The notes beneath the pieces are model-generated. The model made no database searches and had not been told where the DNA came from. It saw only the letters and a program-made list of their open reading frames with translations. Positions 61,216 to 64,000 of a stretch of 64,000 nt of DNA are shown here, in pieces. The position numbers and the translations under genes are program-made. How positions within the stretch are numbered: position 1 is the stretch's first letter; each line of letters opens with the position of its first letter. The stretch comes from Paenibacillus sp. FSL K6-1096 (GTDB lineage Bacteria; Bacillota; Bacilli; Paenibacillales; Paenibacillaceae): contig NZ_CP150274.1 in assembly GCF_037977055.1 (NCBI RefSeq), forward strand, positions 3,286,001 through 3,350,000. Reading direction: 5' to 3'.

Positions 61216-63299
61216 GCTTGATCACCCCGCTTCTTCTTATGTTTGCGGTAGAGCAGCAGCAGGGATACGATCACCAGCGCAACGATCATAACCGCCGCAG
61301 TCACGAAGCCCAGCACATCCGTACGCTCCAGCGCCTTCGAGACCAGTGAGCTGCTTGCCGCGCCGGAGATGGTCTTGAAGCGGTACGCCTGGACGGTGCC
61401 GTCCTTGTCCGCCACCACCCCGTCACCGTATACCTTCCACCGGTCCTTCTCGGTGCCGATCAGCTTGGAGACGATGAAGTTGCTCTCGGAGCTTACCGCT
61501 GTCACCGCCAGCAGGCCGCGTCCGCTCTCGTAAGGCGATTCCAGCAGCTGCAGGGTGCCTATTCCGGCGCCGTACTGCTGCTCAATCGCTAACTTTTCGT
61601 TGGACAGGAGGGTAGAACCGTCTTTGCTGAACTTGAAGAAGAGCTTGTCATTATTGTCGCGGATAACCTTGTTGTTCTTATAGGTCCCGATGGCAATGAT
61701 GTTGTTGTCCTTCAGATTGTCCGCGGTTGCGTTGTCGTTATAGTAGTGGACATCCCCGGTATTTCCTTCGGCATATTGGCCCAGCATGTTCAGGAGGTTG
61801 CCCAGGCTCCGGTAGGTGTAATCATCCCGCTCCTGCGGCAGCACCACCGCGAGCCGGTTGAAGATACCGTCACGCAGGAACGGATACGGGTAATTGCCCA
61901 GCAGCAGATCGGTGCGGTCCTTCGTATTCAGGCGCATCGCCGATTCCTTGCTGATATAGGCCCATGGCATCTGCTCCCGGTTCGGTGTGCAGAGCACGCT
62001 TGCCAGCTCCAGGTCGAAGGCGACCGTCACCGTGAAGTTGCCGGAGATGTTCAGGCTCTGCGGCACATTCAGATTCAGGACATCCCCGTTCGCCAGCTCC
62101 TTCGTCAGCTTCTTGCTGCCGATCGGCGTATCGTTGATACTGACCGTTACCAGAGAGCGGTTGAAGTCCAGGTTCTGTGCATAACGGAAGTCCAGGCTGA
62201 TCCGCCCGTCATCCGCAATGGAGCGGTTGGACGGCAGGGACACGAAATAGGTCTGCTCCTGATGATTCGGCCCGGTCAGCTTATCCCCTGTCTCCGTGAA
62301 GGTGATGTTCGTGCTGATCGGCGGTGCGGCCTCGGCCACATCGGTGGCATCACTCACAACCTTCCGGTCCTGGCTGAGCTGGCTTACCAGCGTTCTGCTC
62401 GCCAGCAGCCTGCCGGCCTTGATCAGCAGGCTCTCATCCTTGGAGGTCACAACCAGCGTTGGCTGTGACTCCTTGTTCACCAGCTCGATAACCGCATACT
62501 TGCTAAGATCATTCTCTGTGCTTACCAGCTTTTTGATCCGGTCCGGGAGATGATCATACATGGCAACCAGCACAACAGCCTCCTTATCTGCTGCGGTGTC
62601 CTCACGGTAAGGCAGCAGCAGGATGGTCCGGTCATTCAGCGTGTTGCCTTTGGCAAACCCTGCAAGGGCATAGGTGGCACTCTCCAGCTCCGCCCCGCTG
62701 GCCTTCTGCGGCACAGCCAGCAGGCTCTGCCCCTCTCTCACCGTATCCATTCCCGAGAATCTGGCGCTGAAATCCTCAATTCCCCCGGTAATCGGCTTTG
62801 CTGTGTATCTCACCGCAATATTGGAGGTATTGAACAGATGCAGCCAGCTGTCCTGCTCATCATCCATACTGCATAATTGATACTCGCCCGAGTCTGTTCT
62901 CAGGCTGCCCTGGATGCTCAGCGTGTTGCTGCCCTCCTTCAGGAAGCCCTTGGGGGCGGTGATGCTCAGGCTCTGCTGTCCGTTACTGTCACGGGACGGC
63001 CGGAACGAGTAGAACGGGATGCCGTTCAGCGACAGCGTAACGCTGGAGCGGGTATCCTCATTCAGCTGGGAGGACTGATAATGCAGATTAACCGTCACCT
63101 GCTCCACATCCCAATACTTCATGACCGTGAAGTATTGCTGCTGGGAGCTTGAGCCCCGCAGCGAGATTTCGCTGCCGGTGAACGAGGTTTCATAGGTCTG
63201 CCCGGCTTCACCCGGGAGAGCTGCCGCTGCCGGTGCCGGAAGCTGGACGAGGAGGATGGCAAGGCAGAGCAGCATTGTTATGATCCGTTTTGTCGTCAT
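61212..63299 (-). CDS. ydaN: BcsB-like exopolysaccharide protein, YdaN-like
   Basis: A 695-residue exported protein: signal peptide (about 1-27), a long extracellular region with jelly-roll-like repeats of the cellulose synthase subunit B family (YWDVEQVTVNLHYQSSQLNEDTRSSVTLSLNGIPFYSFRP; SLDFRYAQNLDFNRSLVTVSINDTPIGSKKL), and one C-terminal helix with basic tail. BcsB guides the growing glucan through the envelope. In Bacillus YdaN takes the same place beside YdaM. It lies 40 bases after the glycosyltransferase gene and overlaps ydaK. Confidence 0.85.
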   Translation of the reverse strand: MTTKRIITMLLCLAILLVQLPAPAAAALPGEAGQTYETSFTGSEISLRGSSSQQQYFTVMKYWDVEQVTVNLHYQSSQLNEDTRSSVTLSLNGIPFYSFRPSRDSNGQQSLSITAPKGFLKEGSNTLSIQGSLRTDSGEYQLCSMDDEQDSWLHLFNTSNIAVRYTAKPITGGIEDFSARFSGMDTVREGQSLLAVPQKASGAELESATYALAGFAKGNTLNDRTILLLPYREDTAADKEAVVLVAMYDHLPDRIKKLVSTENDLSKYAVIELVNKESQPTLVVTSKDESLLIKAGRLLASRTLVSQLSQDRKVVSDATDVAEAAPPISTNITFTETGDKLTGPNHQEQTYFVSLPSNRSIADDGRISLDFRYAQNLDFNRSLVTVSINDTPIGSKKLTKELANGDVLNLNVPQSLNISGNFTVTVAFDLELASVLCTPNREQMPWAYISKESAMRLNTKDRTDLLLGNYPYPFLRDGIFNRLAVVLPQERDDYTYRSLGNLLNMLGQYAEGNTGDVHYYNDNATADNLKDNNIIAIGTYKNNKVIRDNNDKLFFKFSKDGSTLLSNEKLAIEQQYGAGIGTLQLLESPYESGRGLLAVTAVSSESNFIVSKLIGTEKDRWKVYGDGVVADKDGTVQAYRFKTISGAASSSLVSKALERTDVLGFVTAAVMIVALVIVSLLLLYRKHKKKRGDQA

Positions 63300-63339
63300 A
63301 TTCCTATCTCCTGTTGTCTAATTTCTGGACTCCCGGCGC

Positions 63340-64000
63340 TCAGTACCGCTCGGTCTTATACCATTTGGCTTCCCGCTTGAAAATAACGTCCTTGAGGTAG
63401 TTGTACAGCCCGTAGGCTGCAACCACCATCCAGAGCTGGCAATACGACACATACATCAGCAATATAATCCACAGGTTCGACAGGCTCATCTCCCCCTTCT
63501 CCGTCGTCAGGGTCACGAAGATCCCGACCACGAACAGCACAATGGCAAGCAGCCACAGGAAGCTGCTGAGCCCGGCAATGGTAGTATGAACATACCCCAT
63601 CGCATGGAGGACCAGCAGGGTGTCAGAGGTGAGCAGCGAGATCAGCAGCAGGAAGTAGATAGAGACATAATACAGAATATCGAAGCGGATCTTCGCCGCC
63701 TTCCGGTTGAAGAGCAGCGGAAGGTTCTTCACGATGACATAGATATTGCCCTTGGCCCAGCGGGTCCGCTGCTTGAACCACACCTTGACCGTCTGCGGCT
63801 CCTGCTCCCAGGTGACCGATTTCGGCTGGAACTTGATCCGGTAGCCCATCATATAGATGCGAAAGCTGATCTCCGTGTCCTCGGCGATTGCCTTCACATC
63901 CCAGCCGCCGATGCTCTCGACGATGGACCGGCGCATAATGAAGTTAGTTCCCGGAATCGTACAGAGCTTGAAGAGCTTCCAGCGTCCCGCCTGGGCCATC
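63340..64000 (-). CDS. ydaM: Family 2 glycosyltransferase, YdaM-like (partial)
   Basis: The C-terminal 220 or so residues of a membrane glycosyltransferase whose start lies beyond the right edge. The visible part holds IAEDTEISFRI (catalytic Asp), the acceptor motif QRTRWAKGN (QxxRW), and four or five helices. These are the hallmarks of processive BcsA/IcaA-type synthases. No PilZ domain is present at the C terminus, so cyclic-di-GMP control would need a separate receptor, which the YdaK-like protein can supply. Confidence 0.88.
   Translation of the reverse strand, partial: MAQAGRWKLFKLCTIPGTNFIMRRSIVESIGGWDVKAIAEDTEISFRIYMMGYRIKFQPKSVTWEQEPQTVKVWFKQRTRWAKGNIYVIVKNLPLLFNRKAAKIRFDILYYVSIYFLLLISLLTSDTLLVLHAMGYVHTTIAGLSSFLWLLAIVLFVVGIFVTLTTEKGEMSLSNLWIILLMYVSYCQLWMVVAAYGLYNYLKDVIFKREAKWYKTERY

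Overview
The window looks like a chromosomal segment of a Paenibacillus-type Firmicute. The evidence is a mixed GC content, strong AGGAGG-type ribosome binding sites, TTG and GTG starts, YesM/YesN-type two-component genes, a YdjO-type cold-inducible gene next to a cold-shock gene, and an AloR-like peptide receptor. No rRNA, tRNA, prophage or insertion sequence was recognised.

Layout. 1-5115 (minus strand): a gene starting off the left edge, then a LytTR regulator and a lantibiotic-immunity-like module (OmpR regulator, ATPase, two ABC-2 permeases, one-TM histidine kinase). 5412-7882 (plus): futalosine-pathway menaquinone genes, with mqnB frameshifted and mqnD intact, then a methyltransferase. 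8096-9724: a receptor/pro-peptide quorum-sensing pair of the AimR/AloR type. 9764-14450 (minus): a secreted unknown protein and potABCD, with a small leader ORF before potA. 14647-15759: an FUSC-type membrane protein. 15811-24060 (minus): eight genes that together encode uptake and complete hydrolysis of cyanuric acid (biuret hydrolase, ABC importer, cyanurate/barbiturate ring hydrolase, cupin, PucR regulator, allophanate hydrolase). Two GlnR/TnrA-like boxes flank its predicted promoter. 24339-24516: hairpin repeats. 24774-26589: a cyclic-di-GMP-I riboswitch ahead of a DUF342 protein. 26680-29604: a DMT exporter, a LysR regulator and an aldo/keto reductase. 29700-30055: a candidate type I toxin-antitoxin locus. 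30170-32670: divergent hcp and crp/fnr-type genes sharing a perfect palindrome placed at -41.5 of the predicted hcp start. 32744-39585: aldehyde dehydrogenase, a PAS-GGDEF-EAL protein, an Rpn-family nuclease and an LLM oxidoreductase. 40068-41772: an LPDTA surface protein with its class D sortase. 41885-46261: pepT, a second repeat cluster, an OYE-family reductase and a MATE exporter. 46330-50335: a sugar-type binding protein with a YesN/YesM pair. 50599-56796: ydjO-like and csp genes, a small unknown gene, an MBL hydrolase, and DUF3999 and DUF2339 proteins. 56999-59777: polysaccharide deacetylase and diguanylate cyclase, convergent and overlapping. 59928-60176: ribosomal protein L31 type B. 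60361-64000: an exopolysaccharide operon resembling Bacillus subtilis ydaM-ydaN-ydaK, with a degenerate GGDEF receptor.

Two themes link the genes. Cyclic-di-GMP appears five times: riboswitch, GGDEF-EAL protein, diguanylate cyclase, degenerate GGDEF receptor and BcsA/BcsB-like synthase. Nitrogen scavenging appears as the cyanurate operon under likely GlnR/TnrA control. All functions are inferred from motifs and context by eye; no database search was run.
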